A program made the position numbers and the translations under genes. 14,028 nucleotides of DNA from Bacillota bacterium (GTDB lineage Bacteria; Eremiobacterota; SpSt-956; JAKJGF01): positions 1 through 14,028 of the forward strand of contig JAKPQU010000431.1 of NCBI GenBank assembly GCA_029555925.1, written 5' to 3'. The notes beneath the pieces are model-generated. The model searched no databases. It had not been told where the DNA came from and worked only from the letters and a program-made list of their open reading frames with translations. Below, one piece after another: positions 5,328-13,104 of this stretch (position 1 is the first letter of the stretch; every line of letters starts with the position of its first letter).

Positions 5328-8300
5328 ATGTTATGTCCATGCTGTAATAATAAAACTTATAGAGATGAAAATATCTGTCCTTCATGCGGTTTTTTTATTC
5401 ATGGATTACCGTGTGGAACTCTACTGAATAACAGATATGAAATATTAAATGCTATAAAAGCCGGTGGAATGGGGGCGGTTTACAGGGCTTTTGATAGAAT
5501 CAGAGGGAAGACCTGTGCCGTAAAAGAGCTTTTCAGAAAAGAGGACATTACATCGGATAGTTCTTATGAAGCCGATGTAGAAGCTTATATGGTTAATCGT
5601 TTTATGGAAGAAGCAGGTTTGCTTGTTGATCTGGAACATCCTTCTATACCTGAGATGATAGATTTTTTTACCACCGGGAATGATTATTATTATCTTGTTA
5701 TGGATTATATAGAAGGAAAAGATCTTTTTACAATCGTTGTGGAGCGAGACGGAGAAGGTTTGAGTGAAACACTTGTTCTTACATGGGCTATGGAAATATG
5801 TGATGTTCTTCGCTATTTACACTCAAGGACTCCTCCTGTCCTTCACAGAGATATAAATCCTGCCAATATTATTCTCCGAACTGAAGACAGAAGACTATTT
5901 CTTGTAGATTTCGGTCTTGCAAGAACTATTTCTGATACAGGCAGTATAAAAACCTCTGTCGGTACAGGTGCCTATACGTCTATGGAACAGTTTAACGGAC
6001 GTCCCGAACCAAGAAGTGATATTTATTCACTCGGTGCAACCATGCATTTCCTTCTTACTGCCCGGGAAAGTGAACCTTTTAGATTTGTTCCCGTAAGGAA
6101 AATAAGGCCTGATGTATCTGAATTTACGGAAGCTCTTATTCAAAAAGCGTTAAATTTTTTACCGGAACACAGATTTTCCTCTGCAGATGAAATGTATCTT
6201 GTTCTTAAAGGGAAAATTTTCGAAAGTGCGAATTCTACCTGTGAAAGAGATGAAGGTACTTATATAGAATTTGATTCGGAAGAAAAAGAATTTGAAGATA
6301 AGAAATTAAATGAAGAATACCAAGAGGTGAGTTTAAATATGGCAAAGAAAGAACAGGGGCTTTTTTCCAGATTATTCTCTAAATTCACAGGAGGAAAAGA
6401 TGAAACCCCTGAAAAACCTCCGGAGAATATAACCTATGAACTTTATATACTCGATGGTGATGAAAAAGGCAGAGCCTTTGAATTGGGGTATAACCCTGTA
6501 GCTATAGGCAGAAGACTCCCGGGAGATAATAGAACGACAGATATATTAATAACAGATATAGAAGCCACTATATCTACCGAACAGGCAAGAATTTCCTGGA
6601 GTCCCGAACATAATGTTCATGTAATTAATTTTGTCGCAGGTACTAAAAACCCCACTATTATAGACGGGAGAATGCTTGCAGGGCCAACCCTTCTCTCGGA
6701 GGGAAATCAGATAATTATGGGAAAGAATGTTATAGTATATCGAAGGAAACTTCCCTGTGATGTGCCACAGGTTTCTCACGAACAGCCTCAGACAGAATAT
6801 TCATTCCCTGCCGTGGAAGAACTGCCTCCTCCGCCGGTTTTTATAGAAGAGGAGATAGAATTAATAGAAACAGGTTATATGTTAAAGGTTATCTCCGGTC
6901 TTGAAGAAGGAAAGAAATTTGAATTAAACAGACCTATTATTTCTATCGGAAAGCTTACGGTACATGAGAAAAAAGGGTGGCTTTTGCTGGATTCATCCTT
7001 CGTTTCTCCTGACCAGGCCACCCTTAAATGGATGGCAAAAGAAAGAACATATGGAATAGTTCACACAAAAGGTGCGGCTAACCCTACTTTTTTGAATAAC
7101 AAGGAAATTTCTTCCGATGAATTTACCATGTTAGAGCAAGGTGATGTTCTGAGAATAGGTAATATTAAAATGATAGTTGGTAGAATACCTGTTCAGCATG
7201 ACGGCATTGAGGCCACGGATATTTCGGTTATACATGGCCATAGTGCCGGAAAACCTGTAACAGTAGATCCGGGTGATGCCATAACTCTTCCCCGTAGAAT
7301 CGGGCCAGGCGGAAGTTTTTCCAGGGATATTCCTCCTGTGCCGGGAAAGCCTGTAACAGTAGATCCGGGTGATGCCATAACTCTTCCCCGTAGAATCAGG
7401 CCGGACGGAAGTCTTTCCAGGGATATTGCCAGTTCTCAGAGAGCCGGCAATATCGATGAACTGGCCGGTGATGTATCAGATGAAGATGAAGCAATCAGAG
7501 CATTTCGCAACAGGCCAAGAACGCCTCAGGCGACAAATTATCTTGATGAAGAAGTTGTCGCTGATTATGTAGAAGAGCACGCCGTAAAACCTGCTCTGCA
7601 GAGAAGGGGAGGCGTTTTTCACCCGAGAGAACCGGAAAAAGAAGGAGCCTTCTCTGCCCCGGAAGGCCCTTCAGATACCAGAAAAAATGAGGACAGAAAA
7701 TTACCTGATATGACACAGGAACAGTCCAGACTGAGAAAAGGTCATGGAGCTTTTCGACCGAGAAGTCATGACGGAGAAGAAACAATCAAACCGGATTTCT
7801 CCAGAGCCAGAAAAGATGGTGATAAAAAAATATCACTGCCTCCAAAATCCGTTCACTATGAAGAAGATGACGATGATGAAGAAGATGACAGAACTATAAT
7901 GGATCAAACTATGGTTGCCGCATGGAAGGATGCCCATAAATTTAAAGTTATAAGCGGCCCTGATCAGGGGCGTGTCTTTATTGTAAGTAAAGAAATGGTT
8001 CAGGGAAAACTTATTATAGGCAGTAAAGGCAAGATTAGAAAGGATATAGAACTTTCCGATGATAGTATTTCTGACAGTCATGGAAGTTTATCCTTTGAAA
8101 GTGACTGGCTGTGTATTAATCTGGAAGATGAAAATTGTGATATATTCGTAAATGATATGCCTGTAATGAAAAAAGGCCTTGAAAACGGAGACTTAATAGA
8201 AATAGGAACTACAATACTGGAATACAGTTATCTTGGTATGGAAAGTATTGTCAGGGCATCCTGTGAGATTGAAATCCTGGAAGGTCCCGATAAAGGAAAG

Positions 8301-9317
8301 ATTTTCCATCTGACAAAAGATAAAAATTATATAGGAAGAAAAAGTAAGAAAGCGGCTATGGGAAAAGAGATAGAACTTTCTGAAAAGGATAGAAGTGTAT
8401 CACGGTCTCATGCCTTTATAGAGAAAAAAGATAAGGAATATTTCCTGATAAATGAAAAAGAAGCGAATGTGACAATACTTAACGGTGTTCAGGTTGTTGA
8501 ACCAAGACCTCTTGTAGACGGAGATAAGATCAAGCTTGGTTCTGAAACAGTATTATTGTTCAAGCAGAGTAAAGTACCTATGGTGCCGAAAGAAAAGAAA
8601 GTTTCTACAGAGGGTAGAGAAAAAATAGAGATTACTCATAATACCCCTCAATCACTTGATGAAGATATGGTTTTTATAGAAGGAGGACCTTTCTGGATGG
8701 GTGTTGACCATATTGAATGTGATGCCAATCCTATGCATAAAGTCCATGTCGAATCTTTCTATATTGACAGATATGCCGTTACAAATTTTCAATATGAAGA
8801 TTTTATAAGGGTTACAGGTTATGAGCCAAAAGGAAACTGGAAGGAATATTTCACTGCCGGTAAAGAATATTATCCTGTCACAGGTGTCAGCTATGATGAT
8901 GCAGATGCCTATGCTTACTGGGTTGGGAAAAGGCTGCCTTCTGAAGCGGAATGGGAAAAAGCTGCCAGAGGAGAAGAAGGACTTCTTTATCCATGGGGGA
9001 AAAAATGGGATTCTTCCAGAACATGCAGTGAAGAAAGTTCAAAAGCTCATACTGTACCGGTAGATAGTTTCCCTGAAGGTCAGAGTCCCTACGGGGTAAT
9101 GAATATGCTTGGTAATATCTGGGAATGGACAGGTGATTATTATGAAAAATATCCTTATAAAGGCCCTTATCCGCCTGATGATGAAGACAGAGAAATAGCC
9201 ATCAGAGGCGGAGATTATAACACTGAACTGAAATCTATAGGCGTTCCTGTCAGAAATAAGATATTTCCCGGAGAATTCGGCCCTACTATAGGTTTTAGAT
9301 GTGCCAAGAGTGCGTGA
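5328..9317 (+). CDS. Ser/Thr protein kinase with zinc ribbon, four FHA domains and SUMF1-like domain
   Basis: At 1329 residues this is a multidomain Hanks-type kinase without a membrane span, so probably cytosolic. A zinc ribbon (C3, C5/C6, C17-P-S-C20) precedes the kinase (about 37-295). The kinase has the glycine loop AGGMGAVY (45-52), Lys66, HRDINPAN (173-180) with catalytic Asp175, DFG (194-196) and PRSDIYSLG (228-236). The APE motif reads SME (218-220), but the core looks active. Four FHA-like regions follow at about 370-472, 518-618, 871-966 and 979-1080. Only the last has the classical phosphothreonine-binding set (GR 1003-1004, SRSHA 1025-1029, NG 1052-1053). The 621-870 linker is disordered-looking, with a 28-residue tandem duplication and an acidic tract (845-854) next to Thr856 and Thr861. 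Residues about 1114-1329 form an FGE/SUMF1-like domain (GGPFWMG, RLPSEAEWEKAARG, GNIWEWTGD, RGGDY, GFRCA) lacking the FGE catalytic cysteines. GAGAGGT at 5314-5320 supports the ATG. Chlamydial Pkn1 also joins a kinase to such a domain. Confidence 0.9.
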   Translation: MLCPCCNNKTYRDENICPSCGFFIHGLPCGTLLNNRYEILNAIKAGGMGAVYRAFDRIRGKTCAVKELFRKEDITSDSSYEADVEAYMVNRFMEEAGLLVDLEHPSIPEMIDFFTTGNDYYYLVMDYIEGKDLFTIVVERDGEGLSETLVLTWAMEICDVLRYLHSRTPPVLHRDINPANIILRTEDRRLFLVDFGLARTISDTGSIKTSVGTGAYTSMEQFNGRPEPRSDIYSLGATMHFLLTARESEPFRFVPVRKIRPDVSEFTEALIQKALNFLPEHRFSSADEMYLVLKGKIFESANSTCERDEGTYIEFDSEEKEFEDKKLNEEYQEVSLNMAKKEQGLFSRLFSKFTGGKDETPEKPPENITYELYILDGDEKGRAFELGYNPVAIGRRLPGDNRTTDILITDIEATISTEQARISWSPEHNVHVINFVAGTKNPTIIDGRMLAGPTLLSEGNQIIMGKNVIVYRRKLPCDVPQVSHEQPQTEYSFPAVEELPPPPVFIEEEIELIETGYMLKVISGLEEGKKFELNRPIISIGKLTVHEKKGWLLLDSSFVSPDQATLKWMAKERTYGIVHTKGAANPTFLNNKEISSDEFTMLEQGDVLRIGNIKMIVGRIPVQHDGIEATDISVIHGHSAGKPVTVDPGDAITLPRRIGPGGSFSRDIPPVPGKPVTVDPGDAITLPRRIRPDGSLSRDIASSQRAGNIDELAGDVSDEDEAIRAFRNRPRTPQATNYLDEEVVADYVEEHAVKPALQRRGGVFHPREPEKEGAFSAPEGPSDTRKNEDRKLPDMTQEQSRLRKGHGAFRPRSHDGEETIKPDFSRARKDGDKKISLPPKSVHYEEDDDDEEDDRTIMDQTMVAAWKDAHKFKVISGPDQGRVFIVSKEMVQGKLIIGSKGKIRKDIELSDDSISDSHGSLSFESDWLCINLEDENCDIFVNDMPVMKKGLENGDLIEIGTTILEYSYLGMESIVRASCEIEILEGPDKGKIFHLTKDKNYIGRKSKKAAMGKEIELSEKDRSVSRSHAFIEKKDKEYFLINEKEANVTILNGVQVVEPRPLVDGDKIKLGSETVLLFKQSKVPMVPKEKKVSTEGREKIEITHNTPQSLDEDMVFIEGGPFWMGVDHIECDANPMHKVHVESFYIDRYAVTNFQYEDFIRVTGYEPKGNWKEYFTAGKEYYPVTGVSYDDADAYAYWVGKRLPSEAEWEKAARGEEGLLYPWGKKWDSSRTCSEESSKAHTVPVDSFPEGQSPYGVMNMLGNIWEWTGDYYEKYPYKGPYPPDDEDREIAIRGGDYNTELKSIGVPVRNKIFPGEFGPTIGFRCAKSA
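7248..7427 (+). repeat. In-frame 96-bp tandem duplication in the kinase/FHA linker
   Basis: Residues 641-668 and 673-700 are near-identical copies (GKPVTVDPGDAITLPRRI then G/RPGGSFSRDI-like) at a 32-residue period. At the DNA level 48 bases from 7254 are identical to those from 7350, including third codon positions, so the duplication is recent or kept uniform by conversion. Each copy carries Thr residues flanked by Asp or Pro, which are plausible phosphoacceptors for the N-terminal kinase (inference). Confidence 0.92.
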
Positions 9318-9320
9318 GCA

Positions 9321-9397
9321 ATGAACAGTTATCAGTGAGCAGTGACCAGTGAGTAATGGCCAGTGAGCAGTGAGTACTGACCAGGGAGCAGGGAAAC
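9321..9397. repeat. Heptanucleotide repeat array, GTGANCA consensus, 11 units
   Basis: Eleven consecutive 7-bp units fill most of the first half of the 164-bp gap between the two kinase genes. They begin with ATGAACA, GTTATCA, GTGAGCA, GTGACCA, drift toward GGGAGCA at the end, and follow the previous stop within 3 nt. No ORF or promoter is evident inside. Divergence among units suggests an old array expanded by slippage. Confidence 0.88.
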
Positions 9398-9444
9398 CTG
9401 TTTTTAATTTAAAAATTAATCCTTATATAAATATAAACTTGTTG

Positions 9445-9465
9445 TAACTGATAACTGGTCACTGA
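9445..9465. repeat. Inverted heptamer triplet before the second kinase gene
   Basis: TAACTGA, TAACTGG and TCACTGA are three units in the opposite orientation to the array at 9321-9397. ACTGGTCACTG (9454-9464) is an exact reverse complement of 9340-9350, and ACTGATAACTG (9447-9457) of 9326-9336, so the intergenic RNA could fold into alternative long-range hairpins. The AGGGGGG ribosome binding site of the next gene starts 4 nt later. Confidence 0.8.
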
Positions 9466-9481
9466 AAAAGGGGGGATAAAA

Positions 9482-12400
9482 ATGTCAGATATTAACTATG
9501 ATTCAGAAGATTTACTTAAAAACAGATACAAGGTAATAGAGTCTCTTGCAGAGGATCTTTCCGGTACCATTTATCTGGCACGGGATACAGCCAGTGAGGA
9601 AGATTGTATTGTGAAAGAAATAAAAGAAGATGTAGACGATACAATAGAACCTGCTCTGGTGAATGAGTTTACTACTACTGTGAAAAATATGGAATCTATA
9701 GAAAGTAAACCGGATTCTTCCAAAGTGCTGGATTTTTTTGTCCATGAAAGTAAGAGATACATGGTAATAGAATATAAGAAAAAAACTCTCAAAAGACTCA
9801 GAGCTTTCGCATCTCTTGGAAGAGTACTGGAAGATCGGTATATAGTTGTTAAAGGTATTGCTGCAGGAGGATTTGGTGTCGTATATCTGGTAAAAGATGC
9901 AACACTCAAAGGCAAGTTCTGGGCTATGAAGGAAATGTACGAACAGGGTGGTGACCCCGAAGTAATAGAGAAAAGTTTCAGGGAAGAAGCAAATATGCTG
10001 GCAAAGATAGAGCACCCCAATATACCCTCTATATCACATTTTTTTACTGCCAATCAAAGACATTATCTTGTCATGGAATATATAAAAGGTGAAACCCTGA
10101 AGGATAGACTGAGAAAACTTCCTGCTGATGAATATTTCCCGGAAGAAACAGTTATTGACTGGGGCATTACGGTTTGTAATGTGCTGGATTATCTTCATAA
10201 CCTCCCCAGACCTGTTGTGTTTCGTGATTTGAAACCGGAAAATATTATGATTAATGAAAAAGAAGAGATAAAACTTATAGATTTCGGTATAGCCAGAGTC
10301 TTCGAAGGAGGAAGTAAAACCACCATTCATGCCCTCCTGACGAAAGGTTATGCTCCTCCCGAACAGTGGATGGGTAAGGCTGAACCAAGGTCTGATATTT
10401 ACTCTCTGGGAGTAACAATGGATTATCTTCTTACTAAAGTACATCCGGAAGAAAAATTTCCCAATTTCCCTCCTGCCAGTAAGTTTAATCCTGACATATC
10501 GGAAGATTTATGCAATGTAATCCTTCATGCTGTAAAAATGAAAATAGAGGACAGATTTTCTTCTGCAAAAGATATGAAAGAAGCTCTGGTGAAGATTAAA
10601 AATAAAAAGAAATCAGTGGAATTTATCAGGGAAGGTAAAAATTACGAAGATAAAGGAGAATATCTAGAAGCCAGTTTCCAGTATAAAAAAGCACAGGAAT
10701 ATGACAGTGAAAATGAAGAAATTCTTTTTTCCATTTCATTCTGTTATGAAAAAATGGGACTCGTACCTGATGCAATAAAGATTTTAAATAAAATAGTTGA
10801 AAGTTCCGGTAATTCCGTTAATGTAAATAAAGGCAGAGAGATAATTGAGAGATTGTCTTCCTTAGCTGCAACTCCTCCGGGGGTAAGCAATGAAATTCCT
10901 TTTGTGATTTCTATAAATCCTTCTTCTCTGGCAGCAGGAGAAGTGGCCTGTGTGGATATTAACATGCCTGAAAATTCCGTAAATTCAGTTAAAGGAAATA
11001 TATTAATTTCTTCTTCCAGACCGGATGATGATGAAATAAATCAACCTTTTATTTTTAAACCTGGTATTATGAGAGGGGAGATTACCTCGTCTGTGGCAGG
11101 TGACACCTTTATAACAGTGGTGGATAAAACATCAGGTAAGATACTTGCCGACAAATTAAGAATAACCTTCACACAGGGCCTTCCTGCCAGAGAATTTTCC
11201 TCTATTAAACTTTCGGGACCTTCCATGATTGATGCAAACGGTGAAGATACAGCCCGTATTGATATTACCATCCTGGATAAATTAAAAAAACCTTTACCGG
11301 GGATTTCTGTGAAATTTTCTTCAGGCAGGGATGTAGATAATTTTGAAACCAATCCTACAGATGAAGACGGACATGCTACATGTGAAATATCTTCATCTGT
11401 GCCGGGTGCCGTCACTGTTACCGCTACTGCTGAAGGTATAGAGCTTAAAGAAAAAATAGAGATTAAATTTGCAGCAACTTCCACACAGTTTTATTCTGTA
11501 AAGGACGTAAAAAAGGATACAATAAAGGACGTAAAAAAGGAGATTGTAAAGGAAGAAGATAAAATTAAGAAAACCTCTCCCTTAATATTTATAGTAATTC
11601 CTCTTTTTATAGTTTTTATTCTGGCAGGAGGATTTTTTGCCTATAAATACTATAGGAATATTACGATAAATAATTATGTTAAAAAGGGTGATGATTATTT
11701 TTCTCATAAAAAATATCAGTCAGCCCTTACGGAATATGAAAATGCACTGAAATTAAATCCTGCTCTCTTGGGAGCCAGAAAATCCTGCGGTAATATCTAT
11801 TTTATAAAAAAAGACTTTGATAAAGCTCTCACAGAATATGAAAAAGCATTGGAATTAAGCCCTGATGATACAGACATATTAAGGAATATGGCAGATATGT
11901 TATACAGGAGAAAAGATTACACGAAGGTTACACAGGTAATGGAACATATGCTTAAAATAAGCCCTGATGATAGAGAAACTATGACAAAACTTTCTTCCGT
12001 ATATTTATCTTTAAAGGAATATGATAAATTTCTGGATATGGAAAAAAAGATTTCAAAAACCGGACAGATTGGCATAAAGGATCTCCTGGAAGCCGGAGAA
12101 TTTTATATTTCCGGTAAAAACTATGATAAAGGAGCAGAAGTTTTCAATCTGATACTTTCGGAGAAGAAAAATAATCTGAAAGCTCTCAGAGGTCTCAGTC
12201 AGTGCTATGAAGGAAAAGGCGATTATAAAAAACTTCTTGATAATAATCTTATTATACTTAAACAATCCGCTTCCGATATGAATATACAGATCTCTACCGG
12301 AAAAGCCTATTATAATCTTAAAGATTATGAAGGTGCGGCAGAATATTTTACGAAAGTTCTGAAGAGAAAACCTGATAAATCTGTGAGAGATGAAATTTCT

Positions 12401-12802
12401 TCCATGGCTTTTGATTCTTTTATAAAAACAGGAGAAGAATGTTTGAAGAAAAAAGAGTATAAAGACGGAGAAAAATACTTTTCTTCTGCCGAAAATATTT
12501 TTCCTGACAGGAAAGAAGCAGGAGAAGGTCTTGTGAAATCATATCTCGGACAGATTGAAGTATATATGAAAGATAAAGATTATACAGAGGCAGAAGAACT
12601 GTGTCAGAAGGTTCTGGACAGATTTTCATCAGGCGAATTTGCCGATAAAGCAAATGGCTATCTTACAAAAATAGATGAAGTAAGGCCGAAAGAACAGCCT
12701 GTTTATAATCCCCCCTCCGGACCTTCGGGAAATCCTCCCCCGGAAAATCCGCCTCCTGATATAATGGATGGCGGAGGAACACAAAATCCTGATATTATGT
12801 AG
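9482..12802 (+). CDS. Membrane-anchored Ser/Thr kinase with partial N-lobe duplication, Ig-like region and TPRs
   Basis: The protein has 1106 residues. Residues about 12-107 resemble a kinase N-lobe alone: NRYKVIESLAEDLSGTIYLA, VKEI with Lys45, and YMVIEY (93-98). The glycine loop is lost and there is no C-lobe. A full kinase follows at about 117-373: AAGGFGVVY (127-135), Lys150, FRDLKPEN (247-254, HRD with Phe for His), DFG (267-269) and GYAPPEQ (289-295). It is paralogous to the previous kinase (shared EPRSDIYSLG). TPR-like helices lie at about 380-440. Residues about 470-565 are beta-rich, and about 571-664 resemble a bacterial Ig-like (Big_1) domain. A Lys-rich KDVKK repeat leads to one transmembrane segment (about 700-721), then some eight or nine TPRs (about 731-1050) and a Pro-rich end with repeated PDIM. 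The kinase should be cytosolic and the TPRs outside the membrane, which would leave the Ig-like domain cytosolic unless another span is missed. An AGGGGGG ribosome binding site lies 6 nt before the ATG. Confidence 0.9.
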   Translation: MSDINYDSEDLLKNRYKVIESLAEDLSGTIYLARDTASEEDCIVKEIKEDVDDTIEPALVNEFTTTVKNMESIESKPDSSKVLDFFVHESKRYMVIEYKKKTLKRLRAFASLGRVLEDRYIVVKGIAAGGFGVVYLVKDATLKGKFWAMKEMYEQGGDPEVIEKSFREEANMLAKIEHPNIPSISHFFTANQRHYLVMEYIKGETLKDRLRKLPADEYFPEETVIDWGITVCNVLDYLHNLPRPVVFRDLKPENIMINEKEEIKLIDFGIARVFEGGSKTTIHALLTKGYAPPEQWMGKAEPRSDIYSLGVTMDYLLTKVHPEEKFPNFPPASKFNPDISEDLCNVILHAVKMKIEDRFSSAKDMKEALVKIKNKKKSVEFIREGKNYEDKGEYLEASFQYKKAQEYDSENEEILFSISFCYEKMGLVPDAIKILNKIVESSGNSVNVNKGREIIERLSSLAATPPGVSNEIPFVISINPSSLAAGEVACVDINMPENSVNSVKGNILISSSRPDDDEINQPFIFKPGIMRGEITSSVAGDTFITVVDKTSGKILADKLRITFTQGLPAREFSSIKLSGPSMIDANGEDTARIDITILDKLKKPLPGISVKFSSGRDVDNFETNPTDEDGHATCEISSSVPGAVTVTATAEGIELKEKIEIKFAATSTQFYSVKDVKKDTIKDVKKEIVKEEDKIKKTSPLIFIVIPLFIVFILAGGFFAYKYYRNITINNYVKKGDDYFSHKKYQSALTEYENALKLNPALLGARKSCGNIYFIKKDFDKALTEYEKALELSPDDTDILRNMADMLYRRKDYTKVTQVMEHMLKISPDDRETMTKLSSVYLSLKEYDKFLDMEKKISKTGQIGIKDLLEAGEFYISGKNYDKGAEVFNLILSEKKNNLKALRGLSQCYEGKGDYKKLLDNNLIILKQSASDMNIQISTGKAYYNLKDYEGAAEYFTKVLKRKPDKSVRDEISSMAFDSFIKTGEECLKKKEYKDGEKYFSSAENIFPDRKEAGEGLVKSYLGQIEVYMKDKDYTEAEELCQKVLDRFSSGEFADKANGYLTKIDEVRPKEQPVYNPPSGPSGNPPPENPPPDIMDGGGTQNPDIM

Positions 12803-12872
12803 GTTTTATTACGGACTTTACTTTTACACAATATCTTCCCGTAACTCTTTATGGCAAGTACCCCGGGAATAG

Positions 12873-12900
12873 AAAAAATAAATAGAACCTTTATTTTTTT
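12873..12900. terminator. Possible AT-rich terminator hairpin after the second kinase
   Basis: AAAAAATAAA (12873-12882) pairs with TTTATTTTTT (12890-12899) across a 7-nt loop, TAGAACC. It ends in a T run, 70 bp after the kinase stop. The stem is A-T only and therefore weak. Better termination might come from the hairpin at 13038-13063. Confidence 0.4.
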
Positions 12901-12972
12901 CCGTAATTACATGAATTGCAAAGATTACTATCCGCCTGATAGAGGAAATTGCCGGAAGAAGGAGCTGATATT

Positions 12973-13104
12973 ATGACTGATGGTATGCAGGATTTGAATG
13001 ATAAAGAAAATATTTTCCCCGGAAGTAAAAAATCTTTAAAGAGTTGTGGAAACACAGCTCTTTTTATTTATATGTTCATAAGCCTTTCTGTCATTTCAAT
13101 ATAA
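12973..13104 (+). CDS. Possible 43-residue small protein or gene relic
   Basis: An ATG at 12973 stands 8 nt after a strong AAGGAG (12959-12964), unusually good for a non-coding gap. The frame runs 43 codons: a polar start (MTDGMQDLNDKENIFPG), then KKSLKS and a hydrophobic end (about 29-43) that could be a short membrane segment. Against it, the frame runs through the terminator-like hairpin at 13038-13063 and 37 bp into the opposite-strand beta-helix gene, and the hydrophobic end is encoded by the hairpin and that overlap. It may be the surviving start of a deleted gene. I do not recognise a family. Confidence 0.22.
   Translation: MTDGMQDLNDKENIFPGSKKSLKSCGNTALFIYMFISLSVISI
13038..13065. terminator. 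Bidirectional intrinsic terminator, GAAA loop
   Basis: AAAGAGTTGTG (13038-13048) pairs with CACAGCTCTTT (13053-13063) around a GAAA tetraloop, 11 bp with one G-T wobble. On the + strand it runs into TTTTTATTTA. On the - strand AAAGATTTTTT follows. It begins 4 nt past the stop of the - strand beta-helix gene and would terminate that gene. It could also stop readthrough from the + strand kinase genes. Confidence 0.75.

Noticed and set aside
7495..7785. Open frames on the - strand inside the kinase genes
   Set aside because: They lie antisense to strongly supported domains, lack ribosome binding sites and show no recognisable motifs.
8667..9317. SUMF1-like domain as a diversity-generating retroelement target
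   Set aside because: These folds can be such targets, but no reverse transcriptase or template repeat is visible in the window.
9321..9465. Heptamer arrays as a CRISPR
   Set aside because: Units are 7 bp, contiguous and without spacers; there are no cas genes.
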